Positions 34,017-43,001 of a stretch of 64,000 nt of DNA are shown one piece after another (within the stretch, counting starts at the first letter, position 1; every line of letters starts with the position of its first letter). The notes below the pieces were generated by a model, which was not told the origin of the DNA, did no database searches, and saw only the letters and a list, made by a program, of their open reading frames with translations. This DNA is from Halobacillus sp. Marseille-Q1614. Lineage in GTDB: Bacteria > Bacillota > Bacilli > Bacillales > Halobacillaceae. The stretch lies in the NCBI RefSeq assembly GCF_902809865.1, contig NZ_CADDWH010000001.1, positions 372,001 through 436,000 of the forward strand, read 5' to 3'. A program made the translations under genes and the position numbers.

Positions 34017-35486
34017 TTATTTCAGCAGGTCGCCGTTATGGTCCATATAAATGGAGCGGATGATCGTTCGATTAAATGGATAGTTACAGGGGGTCCTGCC
34101 GTTTATATCTACGGTAATATTATAGATCCCTTCACCAAGAGTTGAAATTTGTTTAGAAGATGCTCTCATATTATCCCAGGTTGATTTGTGTGATGTATGT
34201 TGACTATTATGATAATGTTCCACTCTAATGGTGCTTGAAATCTGTTTTCCTTGTAAAAAGGCATGCATTTTTTTAAAAGTTAACTCCAGGCCGCTTACAC
34301 TGGCAATGTTTAAGTCTAATTCTTTATTTAGACGGCTTTCAAAAAGGACGGATAACAAGTAATGGCTGTTTTTATTCTTAGAGGTAATGGTCCATTTTCC
34401 TTCAAGAGGGTTATTAACTGTGAGGAGATGATGGCAGCTCCCTTGAAAAATACTGCTGTCATCTATGTGGACCATAAAGTCAGCGGCTTTTTCTCCCCCG
34501 GGGGTTATTATGGTTAACTCACTATGCTTTTCTTCACTCATCCAATTAATGGTGATGGAATTCACTCCATCTTCTACATAAAAAGATTCTATTGCTTCTC
34601 CTGAACACTTTCCTCCACGAATGTAAGCACCCGCAGATGGAGGACTATCATAGGTAGAAGGGGGCTTCTGTAGGGATTCGGTGTTCTCATATAAGTAATC
34701 ATGAAACAAAGGAAATGTCGAGCTTCCCTGCTGGATTTCATAATGGTTCCAGTCCCTGACTTCAATTTCTTCCGCATAAGAGAGTCTGGAACTTTCAACC
34801 GTTACAGCTCCATCATTTCTCCCGTAGCTCCTTAAGTACAAACCCCCCCAGTACAGGGCTGTGCCAAATGTGCCCCATCCTGTTCCAGCCAATGAATAAA
34901 ACGGAACTTCGGTTACATTAGGCTGAGTGTCAGTTCTTTTTCGAAATAAGCTCATTGCACCCGTTTGTAATGAATAAGTGGCTTCATTTTTACCGCCGAT
35001 AATTTCTGCCAGCCATCCCGCCCAGCTGCTATAGGCCAAGTCTGCCAGCTCGGCTCCATGATGGGGAGAAGAGAGGGTAACCACACTTCGCACATAAGGG
35101 GATGCCCCAAAATGGACAAGTGCGGTTTGTGAATCAATTCCACCCTTGCTATGCGCAACGATTATAACCCTTTCGCCAAAATGCATATAAATCTCTTGAA
35201 GCTGTCTGGCTAGAAGCTGGCCGTTATTCCACATATCGCTAGCGGGATAGAGGTCTGCATAAGCTGTTTGAAACCCTTGATTATAAGCGATGTCATCCAT
35301 ATCATTGTCATCCCTCCAAATATGTGATGATCCGTTTAAACCATGGATAAATACGATTGGGGATTTATTATAGTCGATAATAGATGGACTTTCTCCGGCG
35401 TACCACTCACCGGGAATACCGGGGGGGCCATCTTTGCCAGAACTGCCAGGATTTTTATAGGGAAAATGAGAAAAAGCGATATCCAT
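34017..35486 (-). CDS. Lipase-like alpha/beta hydrolase with C-terminal beta domain
   Basis: A 489-aa hydrolase. The N-domain (about 45-260) has oxyanion-hole motif FIHGLNGSSHIW, nucleophile motif VAHSKGG, and candidate acid and base residues in RNDGAVTVESS and DWNHYEI, as in PGAP1-like or triacylglycerol lipases. The C-terminal half (about 290-489) is beta-rich and unrecognised. No signal peptide is visible, odd for a lipase; a collagen-like PGIPG lies near the N-terminus. The ATG at 35486 sits behind AGGAG. Confidence 0.75.
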   Translation of the reverse strand: MDIAFSHFPYKNPGSSGKDGPPGIPGEWYAGESPSIIDYNKSPIVFIHGLNGSSHIWRDDNDMDDIAYNQGFQTAYADLYPASDMWNNGQLLARQLQEIYMHFGERVIIVAHSKGGIDSQTALVHFGASPYVRSVVTLSSPHHGAELADLAYSSWAGWLAEIIGGKNEATYSLQTGAMSLFRKRTDTQPNVTEVPFYSLAGTGWGTFGTALYWGGLYLRSYGRNDGAVTVESSRLSYAEEIEVRDWNHYEIQQGSSTFPLFHDYLYENTESLQKPPSTYDSPPSAGAYIRGGKCSGEAIESFYVEDGVNSITINWMSEEKHSELTIITPGGEKAADFMVHIDDSSIFQGSCHHLLTVNNPLEGKWTITSKNKNSHYLLSVLFESRLNKELDLNIASVSGLELTFKKMHAFLQGKQISSTIRVEHYHNSQHTSHKSTWDNMRASSKQISTLGEGIYNITVDINGRTPCNYPFNRTIIRSIYMDHNGDLLK

Positions 35487-35589
35487 CACTCTCCTAATTA
35501 ATATTTGACTAAAAGCTGGGAGGAATTAGCGAATATACCATATCTCTTATTATCACCTGTTAGAAAAAAATGTAAAGGGAAGCAATGGT

Positions 35590-35640
35590 CCTATTTAAAA
35601 AGATCATAACCAAATCCCCTTCGCGAGAAAAAGAAGGGGT
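35590..35640 (-). terminator. Likely terminator of ROK regulator gene
   Basis: Inverted repeat CCCCTTC (on both strands, about 35617-35639) just after the ROK stop, followed on the minus strand by a short AT-rich tail. Confidence 0.4.
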
Positions 35641-35649
35641 GGTCGAAAT

Positions 35650-36855
35650 TCATGAAGTTTCTGTTCGTGAGAAAAGTTCAGAAAGAATTAGAGATATTGC
35701 ACCAAGTGCTGTCGCCTGTTCGCCAAATTTAGAAAGAAGAACAGTAGTTTGTTTGGCCGATGACGTTATTGCTCTGCTTTGGATCGTTTCCTTTACACTG
35801 TTTAATAGGAAGTCTCCAGCTTTGGAGACACCTCCTCCAATAATGATTTTCGTAGGATTAATTGTATGGATAAGGTTAGTCAATCCTATTCCTAAATAGA
35901 TACCGGCTTCTTTTAATACTTCCTTGCTTAAAGGATCACCTTCTAAAGCAGCTTCATAGATCATTTTTCCGTCGATTTTGTCTAAGTGACTGCCAACTCT
36001 GTCACGAAGAAGGCTTTCTTTCCCGATAGCTATTTCTCTAGCCGCGTTCTCCGCAATTGCCGGACCAGAAGCTAACGTTTGTAAACACCCGTAGTTTCCA
36101 CAGCTGCATTTAGCCCCTCTGATATCTATCGTCATATGTCCGATCTCACCTGCAGTAGAGCCGTCTCCATGGAAAAGCTCTCCATTGATAATAATCCCAG
36201 CACCGATTCCCCGGCCAAGGTTTACAGCCACGATATTTTCTGAGCCGCTTCCATTTCCAAACCATAATTCACCGAGCACAAGGGCTCGTGCGTCATTTTC
36301 TACTCGTACTGTAATTCCAAACGCCTCTTCTAAAGTTTGTTGAATAGGAATATCTCTTAATTGCAGATTAGGAGCAAATAAGGAAACACCGTTCGCAACA
36401 TCTACAACACCATGCATTCCTACTCCGATACCAATAATTTTTTCCTTGTCTACATCCATCAGATTTACTATGGCTCTCTTCATAAGCTCTAAAAGCTTTT
36501 CATTCGTCGAGGGCTTTATGATTTCCGAACGGCTCTCTTGAATAATCGTACCGTTTAAATCAGTAAGTACAGATTTAAGCTGGGTGGGACCGACATCAAG
36601 ACCAATAATATAAAAGTTCTTGGCATTAATAACGAGCATCGTAGGTTTTCGCCCGCCCTTCGACTGCCCTTGTGCACTTTCAATAACCAGCTCCGTCTCC
36701 AACAGCTCTTTAACAATACTGCTGACAGTAGGAGGGGTCAATTTGGTTTCTTTAGCGATATCAGCACGAGAAATAGGGCCATCGGTACGAATTTTATTCA
36801 AGATAACGGTTCGGTTCAGAGATTTCATAAGTTGGAAGCTGCCTTTAACTTGCAT
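35650..36855 (-). CDS. ROK family transcriptional regulator (XylR/NagC type)
   Basis: A 401-aa repressor. It has an N-terminal winged helix (about 10-65; ISRADIAKETKLTPPTVSSIVKELL) and a ROK sugar-binding domain (IIGLDVGPTQLKSVL; zinc cluster CSCGNYGCLQ near residue 250; IIIGGGVSKAGDFL). The ATG at 36855 is chosen since GGAGG is 7 nt upstream; the ATG at 36861 is too close. It is divergent from the M24-galKET genes, and AATT-rich palindromes shared by both promoters are probable operators. Confidence 0.9.
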   Translation of the reverse strand: MQVKGSFQLMKSLNRTVILNKIRTDGPISRADIAKETKLTPPTVSSIVKELLETELVIESAQGQSKGGRKPTMLVINAKNFYIIGLDVGPTQLKSVLTDLNGTIIQESRSEIIKPSTNEKLLELMKRAIVNLMDVDKEKIIGIGVGMHGVVDVANGVSLFAPNLQLRDIPIQQTLEEAFGITVRVENDARALVLGELWFGNGSGSENIVAVNLGRGIGAGIIINGELFHGDGSTAGEIGHMTIDIRGAKCSCGNYGCLQTLASGPAIAENAAREIAIGKESLLRDRVGSHLDKIDGKMIYEAALEGDPLSKEVLKEAGIYLGIGLTNLIHTINPTKIIIGGGVSKAGDFLLNSVKETIQSRAITSSAKQTTVLLSKFGEQATALGAISLILSELFSRTETS

Positions 36856-36936
36856 TTCCATTCCTCCAATAATTACGGAAATTTTAAAATTAGTTTGTAT
36901 TCTTCATATTTCTATAATAACATAAAAGATAGTTAA

Positions 36937-36955
36937 TTTAATTAAGTAAGTTAAA
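36937..36955. promoter_or_regulatory. ROK operator-like sequence
   Basis: TTTAATTAAGTAAGTTAAA lies in the ROK/M24 divergent region and matches one arm of the palindrome before galK (38172-38187: TTTAATTAAGTTAGTT). Confidence 0.5.
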
Positions 36956-37029
36956 TCATTATAATTCGATGCAAAACGCTGCTGTGAAACGGTCAGATAT
37001 AGCAAAAAAGATAGTAAAGGAGAGATAGA

Positions 37030-38109
37030 ATGCAAATACAGAAAGTAAGGGAATTTATGGAAGGAAATAACTTTGATGGACTGCTATTAAGAAAAAGGAA
37101 TAATTTTTCCTGGTTAACTGGAGGTAACTATAATCACATCGTTCAAACGACAGAATTAGGTGTAGCAGACTTATTGATAACAGCTGAAGAAGTGTATCTC
37201 ATCACTTCTAAAATGGAAGAGCGCAGAGTTTTTGAGGAGGAGTGTTCTCAGCTGCCTTATCAGGTAGAAGTGTTATCGGATGACTGGTACGAGGATATAG
37301 AGAAAATAATCCACCAGGCGGGGGAAGGAAAAAGAATGGCAACTGATACTCCATTTAGCGACTGGGAGGTCGTTGATGAGGATCTAATGAAAATCAGATC
37401 TGTGCTCAGTGAACAAGAACAAGCGAACTACCGGGATCTTTGTCAGCGTGCAGCACATGCTGTTGAGGAAACATGCCGGGAAGTTGAGCCGGGTCAGACA
37501 GAGTATGAAGTTGAAGCTCACCTGGCATCCAAAGTACTTGCTCAGGGGATTCGTATTCAGGTGATTCTCGTTGCTACAGACGAGCGGATCTTTAAATATC
37601 GTCATCCTATTCCTACGAATAAACCACTTGAGAAGCAGGCGATGATTGTGCTTTGTGCGGAGCGTAACGGATTAGTTGCCAATGTTACCAGGTTCGTTCA
37701 TTTCGGGGAGCTGTCAGATGAGATAAAAGCCCATAAAGAAAAAGCGGCCAGAATAGATGCCGCCATGAATGCAGCCACAAAGCCGGGAAATACGGCAGGA
37801 GATGTGATTAGAGCCGGTATTAAACAATACGAAGAAGAAGGTTTTCCAAATGATTGGAAACTGCTGCACCAGGGTGGATTAACGGGCTATTCTTCAAGAG
37901 AATTCCTAGCTGACCCACACACAGAATTTGTAATTAAAGAAAACCAGGCCTACGCGTGGAACCCCTCGCTTCCCGGTGTGAAGTCTGAAGACACAGTTCT
38001 TGTAAAAGGTAATGGAATCGAATTTATCACTCATACGAATAATTGGGTGTATCAGGATATTACAGTCGGCCAACAAAAATATCAAAGACCAGATATTCTA
38101 ATTCGGTAA
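37030..38109 (+). CDS. M24 (Xaa-Pro peptidase-like) family protein, metal site degenerate
   Basis: A 359-aa protein of the creatinase/prolidase fold. The N-domain (about 1-120) has LLLRKRNNFSWLTGG; the C-domain (about 130-359) is the pita-bread fold. M24 peptidases need Asp, Asp, His, Glu, Glu. Here the usual D-x-G...D-I-T-R region reads CAERNGLVANVTR, so the first Asp is absent and the second is Asn. The His (LHQGGLTG) and Glu (SEDTVLV) regions remain. It is probably not a normal peptidase. It lies between the ROK regulator and galK. Confidence 0.8.
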   Translation: MQIQKVREFMEGNNFDGLLLRKRNNFSWLTGGNYNHIVQTTELGVADLLITAEEVYLITSKMEERRVFEEECSQLPYQVEVLSDDWYEDIEKIIHQAGEGKRMATDTPFSDWEVVDEDLMKIRSVLSEQEQANYRDLCQRAAHAVEETCREVEPGQTEYEVEAHLASKVLAQGIRIQVILVATDERIFKYRHPIPTNKPLEKQAMIVLCAERNGLVANVTRFVHFGELSDEIKAHKEKAARIDAAMNAATKPGNTAGDVIRAGIKQYEEEGFPNDWKLLHQGGLTGYSSREFLADPHTEFVIKENQAYAWNPSLPGVKSEDTVLVKGNGIEFITHTNNWVYQDITVGQQKYQRPDILIR

Positions 38110-38115
38110 AAACTG

Positions 38116-38144
38116 TTGACAGAAAAATCTATTAATAGTAAATT
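38116..38144 (+). promoter_or_regulatory. Promoter of galKET
   Basis: TTGACA, a 17-bp spacer, then TAAATT. The predicted start falls just before the inverted repeat at 38153-38187. Confidence 0.65.
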
Positions 38145-38152
38145 GAGTTTAA

Positions 38153-38187
38153 TAGTTACTTAATTAAATAATTTAATTAAGTTAGTT
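38153..38187. promoter_or_regulatory. Long AT inverted repeat, ROK operator candidate
   Basis: TAGTTACTTAATTAAA and TTTAATTAAGTTAGTT arms (near-perfect complements, 3-bp spacer) lie directly downstream of the galKET promoter. A further GGTTAATTAAG follows at 38190. It resembles XylR-type operators in layout. Confidence 0.6.
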
Positions 38188-38244
38188 CTGGTTAATTAAG
38201 TCAGTCACTGTAGTGGGTGGTTTTAAGGTCCACTTACACTTTAT

Positions 38245-38259
38245 ATGGAAACGGATTCA
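38245..38259 (+). promoter_or_regulatory. cre site (CcpA) before galK
   Basis: ATGGAAACGGATTCA fits the full WTGNAANCGNWNNCW pattern. It lies in the leader about 57 bp before the galK start, where CcpA would block transcription. Confidence 0.7.
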
Positions 38260-38315
38260 TTTATTTTGGAAGTTAGCAGTGAAAGTCAACACAAATATAC
38301 GCAGAGGGTGACGAA

Positions 38316-39488
38316 ATGAAGAAATTAAAAGATGTGTTTCTTGAACAATTTGGACAAGATGGTGATTTAACTCATTTTTATGCACCGGGTCGTGTGAATC
38401 TAATCGGAGAACACACGGACTACAACGGAGGTCACGTATTTCCTTGTGCCCTAAGTGTAGGTACCTATGCTGTCGCAAGAAAACGAAAAGATCAAAAGGT
38501 CAAGTTTTATTCGACGAATTTTTCTGAACTTGGAATAATTGAAACAAACCTAAAGGAATTAAAATATGAAGAAAAACATAACTGGGCAAATTATCCTAAG
38601 GGAGTAATTGCCGGTATTCAGGAAAATTTTGTGGACCTGCCCTATGGTCTTGAGATTGCTTTTTACGGAAATATCCCGAACGGTGCCGGCCTATCATCAT
38701 CCGCTTCAATTGAGCTGGTAACTGGTATTGTAGTAAACGAGCTTTTTGACCTGAACATTGACCGTATTGAATTAGTGAAACTCTCTCAAAAAGCAGAAAA
38801 CGAATTTGTAGGGGTTAACTGCGGAATTATGGATCAGTTTGCGATCGGTATGGGAAAGAAAGATCATGCCATTCTTTTAGATTGTGATTCTCTTAACTAC
38901 ACATATACACTGATCAAATTAGAAAAAGAAAAACTGATTATAGCTAATACTAACAAACGACGCGGCTTAGCAGACTCTAAATATAATGAACGCCGTCAAC
39001 AATGCGAGCAGGCTTTAAGAGAATTACAGCATGAATTAAATATCGTTAGTCTTGGAGATTTATCGATTGATGAGTTTGAACAGAACAAGCACTTAATCAG
39101 TGATGATATCGTTACGAAGCGGGCCCGCCATGCGGTATACGAAAATCAGCGCACCATCCAGGCGGTAGAAAAGTTAAAACAAGGGAACGTTGAGGAATTT
39201 GGAAAGCTTATGAATGAATCGCACAAATCCTTACGCGATGATTATGAGGTTACAGGAAAAGAGCTCGACGCCTTAGCAGAAGCAGCTTGGAGTGAAGGCG
39301 CTATTGGAGCAAGAATGACAGGAGCAGGATTTGGCGGATGTACCATTAATCTAGTTCATGAAGAATCAGTAGAAAGTTTTATTGCTGATGTAGGCCGTAA
39401 GTACACCGAAGAAACCGGTCTTACCGCAGACTTTTATGTAGTAGATATTGGAGATGGTGCTAAAGTTCTTTCGGAGGTGGACGTATAA
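38316..39488 (+). CDS. galK: Galactokinase
   Basis: Phosphorylates galactose to galactose 1-phosphate, the first Leloir step. It is 390 aa. GHMP-kinase motifs in order: galactose signature APGRVNLIGEHTDYNGG (about 23-39), ATP loop NIPNGAGLSSSASIEL (about 120-135), catalytic-Asp region VGVNCGIMDQFAIGMG (about 170) and C-terminal MTGAGFGGCTINLV. It is the first gene of galK-galE-galT, and its stop overlaps the galE start by one base. Confidence 0.96.
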   Translation: MKKLKDVFLEQFGQDGDLTHFYAPGRVNLIGEHTDYNGGHVFPCALSVGTYAVARKRKDQKVKFYSTNFSELGIIETNLKELKYEEKHNWANYPKGVIAGIQENFVDLPYGLEIAFYGNIPNGAGLSSSASIELVTGIVVNELFDLNIDRIELVKLSQKAENEFVGVNCGIMDQFAIGMGKKDHAILLDCDSLNYTYTLIKLEKEKLIIANTNKRRGLADSKYNERRQQCEQALRELQHELNIVSLGDLSIDEFEQNKHLISDDIVTKRARHAVYENQRTIQAVEKLKQGNVEEFGKLMNESHKSLRDDYEVTGKELDALAEAAWSEGAIGARMTGAGFGGCTINLVHEESVESFIADVGRKYTEETGLTADFYVVDIGDGAKVLSEVDV

Positions 39489-40483
39489 TGACCGTATTAG
39501 TTTGTGGAGGAGCCGGGTTTATTGGCAGTCATGCTGTAGCTCAATTGCTGGATAAAAATGAATCAGTTGTAGTGTTAGACAATCTGCAAAAAGGCCATAA
39601 GAAAGCCATTTTAGAGGGAGCGAAATATTATAATGGCGATCTTCGTGATAAAGACTTTCTAAATAAAGTTTTTACAGAGAATAAATTAGATTCAGTAATT
39701 CACTTTGCTGCTGATTCCCTCGTTGGAGAAAGCGTAGAGGAGCCACTGAAATACTATGATAATAATGTGTATGGGGCGGTTTGTCTGTTAACGGCCATGG
39801 CGGAACACAATGTGAAAAGGATTGTCTTTTCATCTACAGCCGCAGCCTATGGGGAAGCCGAACGTATGCCGATCCAGGAAACCGACCCTACGGTCCCGAC
39901 AAATCCTTACGGGGAAACGAAGCTTGCTATTGAGAAAATGCTGAAATGGACAGAGCAGGCTCATGGAATTGAGTATGTAGTGCTAAGGTATTTTAATGTT
40001 GCAGGGGCAGATCCTGAAGGAAGAATTGGAGAAGATCATCGTCCGGAAACACACTTAATTCCTATTATTCTGCAGGTGGCACTTGGAGATCGGGAAAAAG
40101 TATATATATTCGGTGAAGATTATGAAACCAAAGACGGAACGTGTGTAAGGGATTATATCCATGTTACTGATTTGGTAGATGCACATCTTCTTGCGATTTA
40201 TCATTTAAAAGAAGGAAAAGGAAGCGCCACTTATAACCTGGGAAATGGAGAAGGTTTTACAGTTAAAGAAGTCGTTGATGCAGCGAGACGTGTCACGGGC
40301 CGCGATATTCCCGCAGAAGCAGCGCCAAGACGGGCGGGCGACCCTGCTCAGCTGGTGGCTTCTTCAGAGAAAGCGATTCGCGACCTTGGCTGGAAGCCTA
40401 AATACTCAGATTTGGATACGATGATTGAAACCGCCTGGAATTGGTTCAAAAAGAACCCGAACGGCTATGAGGATGAAGTATAG
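39488..40483 (+). CDS. galE: UDP-glucose 4-epimerase
   Basis: Interconverts UDP-galactose and UDP-glucose using bound NAD. It is 331 aa, the usual length, with NAD site GGAGFIGSHAV (about 7-17), catalytic Ser in FSSTAAAYGEA (about 117-127) and the Y-x3-K pair in NPYGETKLAIE (about 138-148). ATG start overlaps the galK stop. galT starts 16 bp after its stop. Confidence 0.96.
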   Translation: MTVLVCGGAGFIGSHAVAQLLDKNESVVVLDNLQKGHKKAILEGAKYYNGDLRDKDFLNKVFTENKLDSVIHFAADSLVGESVEEPLKYYDNNVYGAVCLLTAMAEHNVKRIVFSSTAAAYGEAERMPIQETDPTVPTNPYGETKLAIEKMLKWTEQAHGIEYVVLRYFNVAGADPEGRIGEDHRPETHLIPIILQVALGDREKVYIFGEDYETKDGTCVRDYIHVTDLVDAHLLAIYHLKEGKGSATYNLGNGEGFTVKEVVDAARRVTGRDIPAEAAPRRAGDPAQLVASSEKAIRDLGWKPKYSDLDTMIETAWNWFKKNPNGYEDEV

Positions 40484-40499
40484 AAGGGAGGCGGCAGAT

Positions 40500-42026
40500 G
40501 TGGAAGTAAATATCTATAGGGAAATTGACCGGCTGATTAACTACGGACTGGATAAAGAACTTATCTCAGTATGGGATATCGATTATGTGAGAAATTCTAT
40601 TTTAGATGTGTTTGAACTGAGTGAATATCAGACAGCTGTGGTAGAAAAAGAAAAGCTTGAAAATCCTGTACCTATTTTAGACCAAATGCTGTTCTATGCG
40701 ATTGAGAAAAAATTGCTTCCAGAGGATTCGATTACTCACCGGGATATCTTTGATACAAAGGTAATGGACAAGCTCATCCCTGCACCTAAAGAAGTGATCC
40801 AGACATTTTATCAAAAGTATCAGACAGAGAGTGTTGAACGTGCAACGGACTACTTTTATCAACTCTCTAAGGATTCTAACTATATTAGGACAAATCGAAT
40901 TGCGAGAAATGTGCATTGGTACAGCGCAACATCTTATGGGGATCTTGAAATTACGATCAACTTATCGAAACCGGAGAAAGATCCAAAGGCAATCGCAGCA
41001 GCTAAGGCGAATGCTTCTATCTCCTATCCGAAATGTCTCTTGTGTAAAGAGAATGTCGGTTATGCTGGCCGTCTCGATCATCCGGCGAGGCATAATCACC
41101 GTGTGATTCCGATGGAGCTTGAAGGGGAGAGGTGGTTTCTGCAGTATTCACCGTATGTTTATTACAATGAACACGCGATCGTCCTTTCAAAGGATCACCG
41201 TCCTATGAAGATTTCTAAGTGTGGGTTTGACCGCCTTCTTGATTTTGTAGAACAGTATCCGCATTACTTTGTAGGTTCTAATGCTGACCTTCCAATTGTT
41301 GGCGGATCAATACTAAGCCATGATCATTTTCAGGCAGGACGCCATGAGTTTCCTATGGCAAAAGCGCCGATGGAGGAAACATATAGTTTTGAAAAGTATC
41401 CAGGGATAACCGTCGGAATTGTGAATTGGCCGATGTCTGTGTTAAGGATTCAGGGGCAAAACCGTCGGCAGGTGGCAGAGCTGGGAGAAGAGATTTTAAA
41501 CAACTGGAGGGAATATTCGGATGAAAGTGCCGAAATTCTAAGCCGGACGGAAGGTACGGATCATAATACGATCACGCCTATAGCGCGGATGAGGGAAGGG
41601 AAGTTTGAGCTTGACCTGGTTTTAAGAAATAATCGTACAGATGCAGATCATCCATTAGGGATTTTCCATCCTCATGAAGAAGTTCACCATATTAAAAAGG
41701 AAAACATCGGACTTATTGAAGTAATGGGCCTTGCTGTTCTTCCAGGCCGACTGGTGGAAGAAATGGAAGCGGTTGGGCGTTATTTGCTCAATGACGAATT
41801 AGAAACAAAAGGCCGGGCTGATGAAAAAACAGCCAAACACGTGGACTGGGCCTTAAGAATCAAAGAAGCAGAACCGGAATTGAATGAAACAAACATAGAA
41901 AGCGTGTTACGCAGGGAAATAGGAAAGACCTTCTCTACGGTATTAGAACACTCCGGCGTATTTAAGCGAACAGAAGCCGGAAAAGAAGCTTTCATTAAGT
42001 TTATTAAGAGTCTAAATGAATATTAA
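40500..42026 (+). CDS. galT: Galactose-1-phosphate uridylyltransferase (class II, Firmicute type)
   Basis: Transfers UMP from UDP-glucose to galactose 1-phosphate. It is 508 aa, matching the long Firmicute class-II GalT (about 500 aa). The histidine-rich core is GGSILSHDHFQAGRHEFPM (about 265-283), and a cysteine pair lies in KCLLCKENVGY. The start is GTG at 40500, 8 nt after GGGAGG; the ATG at 40498 runs into a stop after two codons. It is the last gene of the galactose operon. Confidence 0.95.
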   Translation: MEVNIYREIDRLINYGLDKELISVWDIDYVRNSILDVFELSEYQTAVVEKEKLENPVPILDQMLFYAIEKKLLPEDSITHRDIFDTKVMDKLIPAPKEVIQTFYQKYQTESVERATDYFYQLSKDSNYIRTNRIARNVHWYSATSYGDLEITINLSKPEKDPKAIAAAKANASISYPKCLLCKENVGYAGRLDHPARHNHRVIPMELEGERWFLQYSPYVYYNEHAIVLSKDHRPMKISKCGFDRLLDFVEQYPHYFVGSNADLPIVGGSILSHDHFQAGRHEFPMAKAPMEETYSFEKYPGITVGIVNWPMSVLRIQGQNRRQVAELGEEILNNWREYSDESAEILSRTEGTDHNTITPIARMREGKFELDLVLRNNRTDADHPLGIFHPHEEVHHIKKENIGLIEVMGLAVLPGRLVEEMEAVGRYLLNDELETKGRADEKTAKHVDWALRIKEAEPELNETNIESVLRREIGKTFSTVLEHSGVFKRTEAGKEAFIKFIKSLNEY

Positions 42027-42032
42027 TTAAGA

Positions 42033-42066
42033 AAAAGACCGCCAGTTTTTCCTGGCGGTCTTTTTA
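42033..42066 (+). terminator. Terminator of galKET
   Basis: AAAAAGACCGCCAG / CTGGCGGTCTTTTT perfect stem. Confidence 0.93.
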
Positions 42067-42071
42067 TAGCT

Positions 42072-42784
42072 TTAGCAGCTCTCATCCGTGCAGGCATTAC
42101 CGCGGTTAGGAGAGAGAGTTTCAAAGGCAGGTTTTTCTTTTTCTTCATCAAGCACTTTTTGAATACTTTGAACAAACACTTCTACAGGCTGGGCTCCTGA
42201 GATCGCATACTTTCTGTTAATTACAAAAAATGGGACACCCTGAACCCCAATTTGGCGGGCTTCCATTTCTTCTTCGCGAACTTTGTCCGCAAATTTCTCA
42301 CTTGATAATACCTCGCGGATTTCCTCCTTGGAAAGACCGGAATCAACAGCCAATTCCACGAGAATATCAGAATCTCCTACATCCAGACCCTTTCATCCAG
42401 ACCCTTTGTAAACACGGCATCAAAGAGTCGTTCGGTTACTTCTTTATCCAGCCCTTTACTTTCAGCATATTTAGCTAGTCGGTGGGCATCAAATGTATTA
42501 GTAGGCACCATTTGGTAGAATTTGAAATCGAGACCAACTTCAGCAGCTTGATGTTCCATATTTGAAGTCATTTCCTTAGCCTCTTCAATACTTCTCCCGT
42601 ATTTAGACGCGAGCTTTTCGTGGATGGTCAGCCCGGAATTTTTAGGAGCTTCTGGATCGAGTTCAAAGCTTTTGTAATTGACCTCAGGATTAGTAAGGGA
42701 GAGCTGCTGTATGGCTGCCTCTAACTTACGTTTTCCTATATAGCAGAATGGACAGATAAAATCAGACCAAATTTCAATTTTCAT
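42072..42784 (-). pseudogene. DsbA/FrnE-family oxidoreductase gene broken by a 14-bp tandem duplication
   Basis: Thioredoxin-fold 2-hydroxychromene isomerase/DsbA-like gene. The 5' part (42784-42377) encodes MKIEIWSDFICPFCYIGKRK with the CPFC redox motif at residues 11-14, and stops early at residue 135. The 3' part (to 42072) continues in another frame with the cis-Pro region QGVPFFVINRKYAISGAQP. A duplicated 14-mer at 42380-42407 shifts the frame. Removing one copy restores GLDVGDSDILVELAVDSG and a 232-aa protein of normal length. Real lesion, phase switch or assembly error are all possible. Confidence 0.88.
42380..42407. repeat. 14-bp tandem duplication
   Basis: CATCCAGACCCTTT occurs twice with no gap (42380-42393 and 42394-42407) inside the DsbA-family gene and causes its frameshift. 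Confidence 0.95.
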
Positions 42785-43001
42785 TTTTCATCACCTCTCC
42801 CTATATTTTAAAGGGTGAATATTGGAAAAAGCTATTTTTCTGTTTTTGGATATAGGCAGGAGGTTCTATTAAACTCGCCAAATTTATTATTACTAATGTC
42901 TCATTTTCAATTATTTACAATATTTTGATAGTTATTCCATTTAATTCTTTTATACTGATAAGGTGAATGATTATGTTTTTTCTGGGAGGAATTTAATAGT
43001 T

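Noticed and set aside
35585-35899. 104-codon plus-strand frame
   Set aside because: It mostly overlaps the ROK regulator gene in antisense; the part outside is a hairpin.
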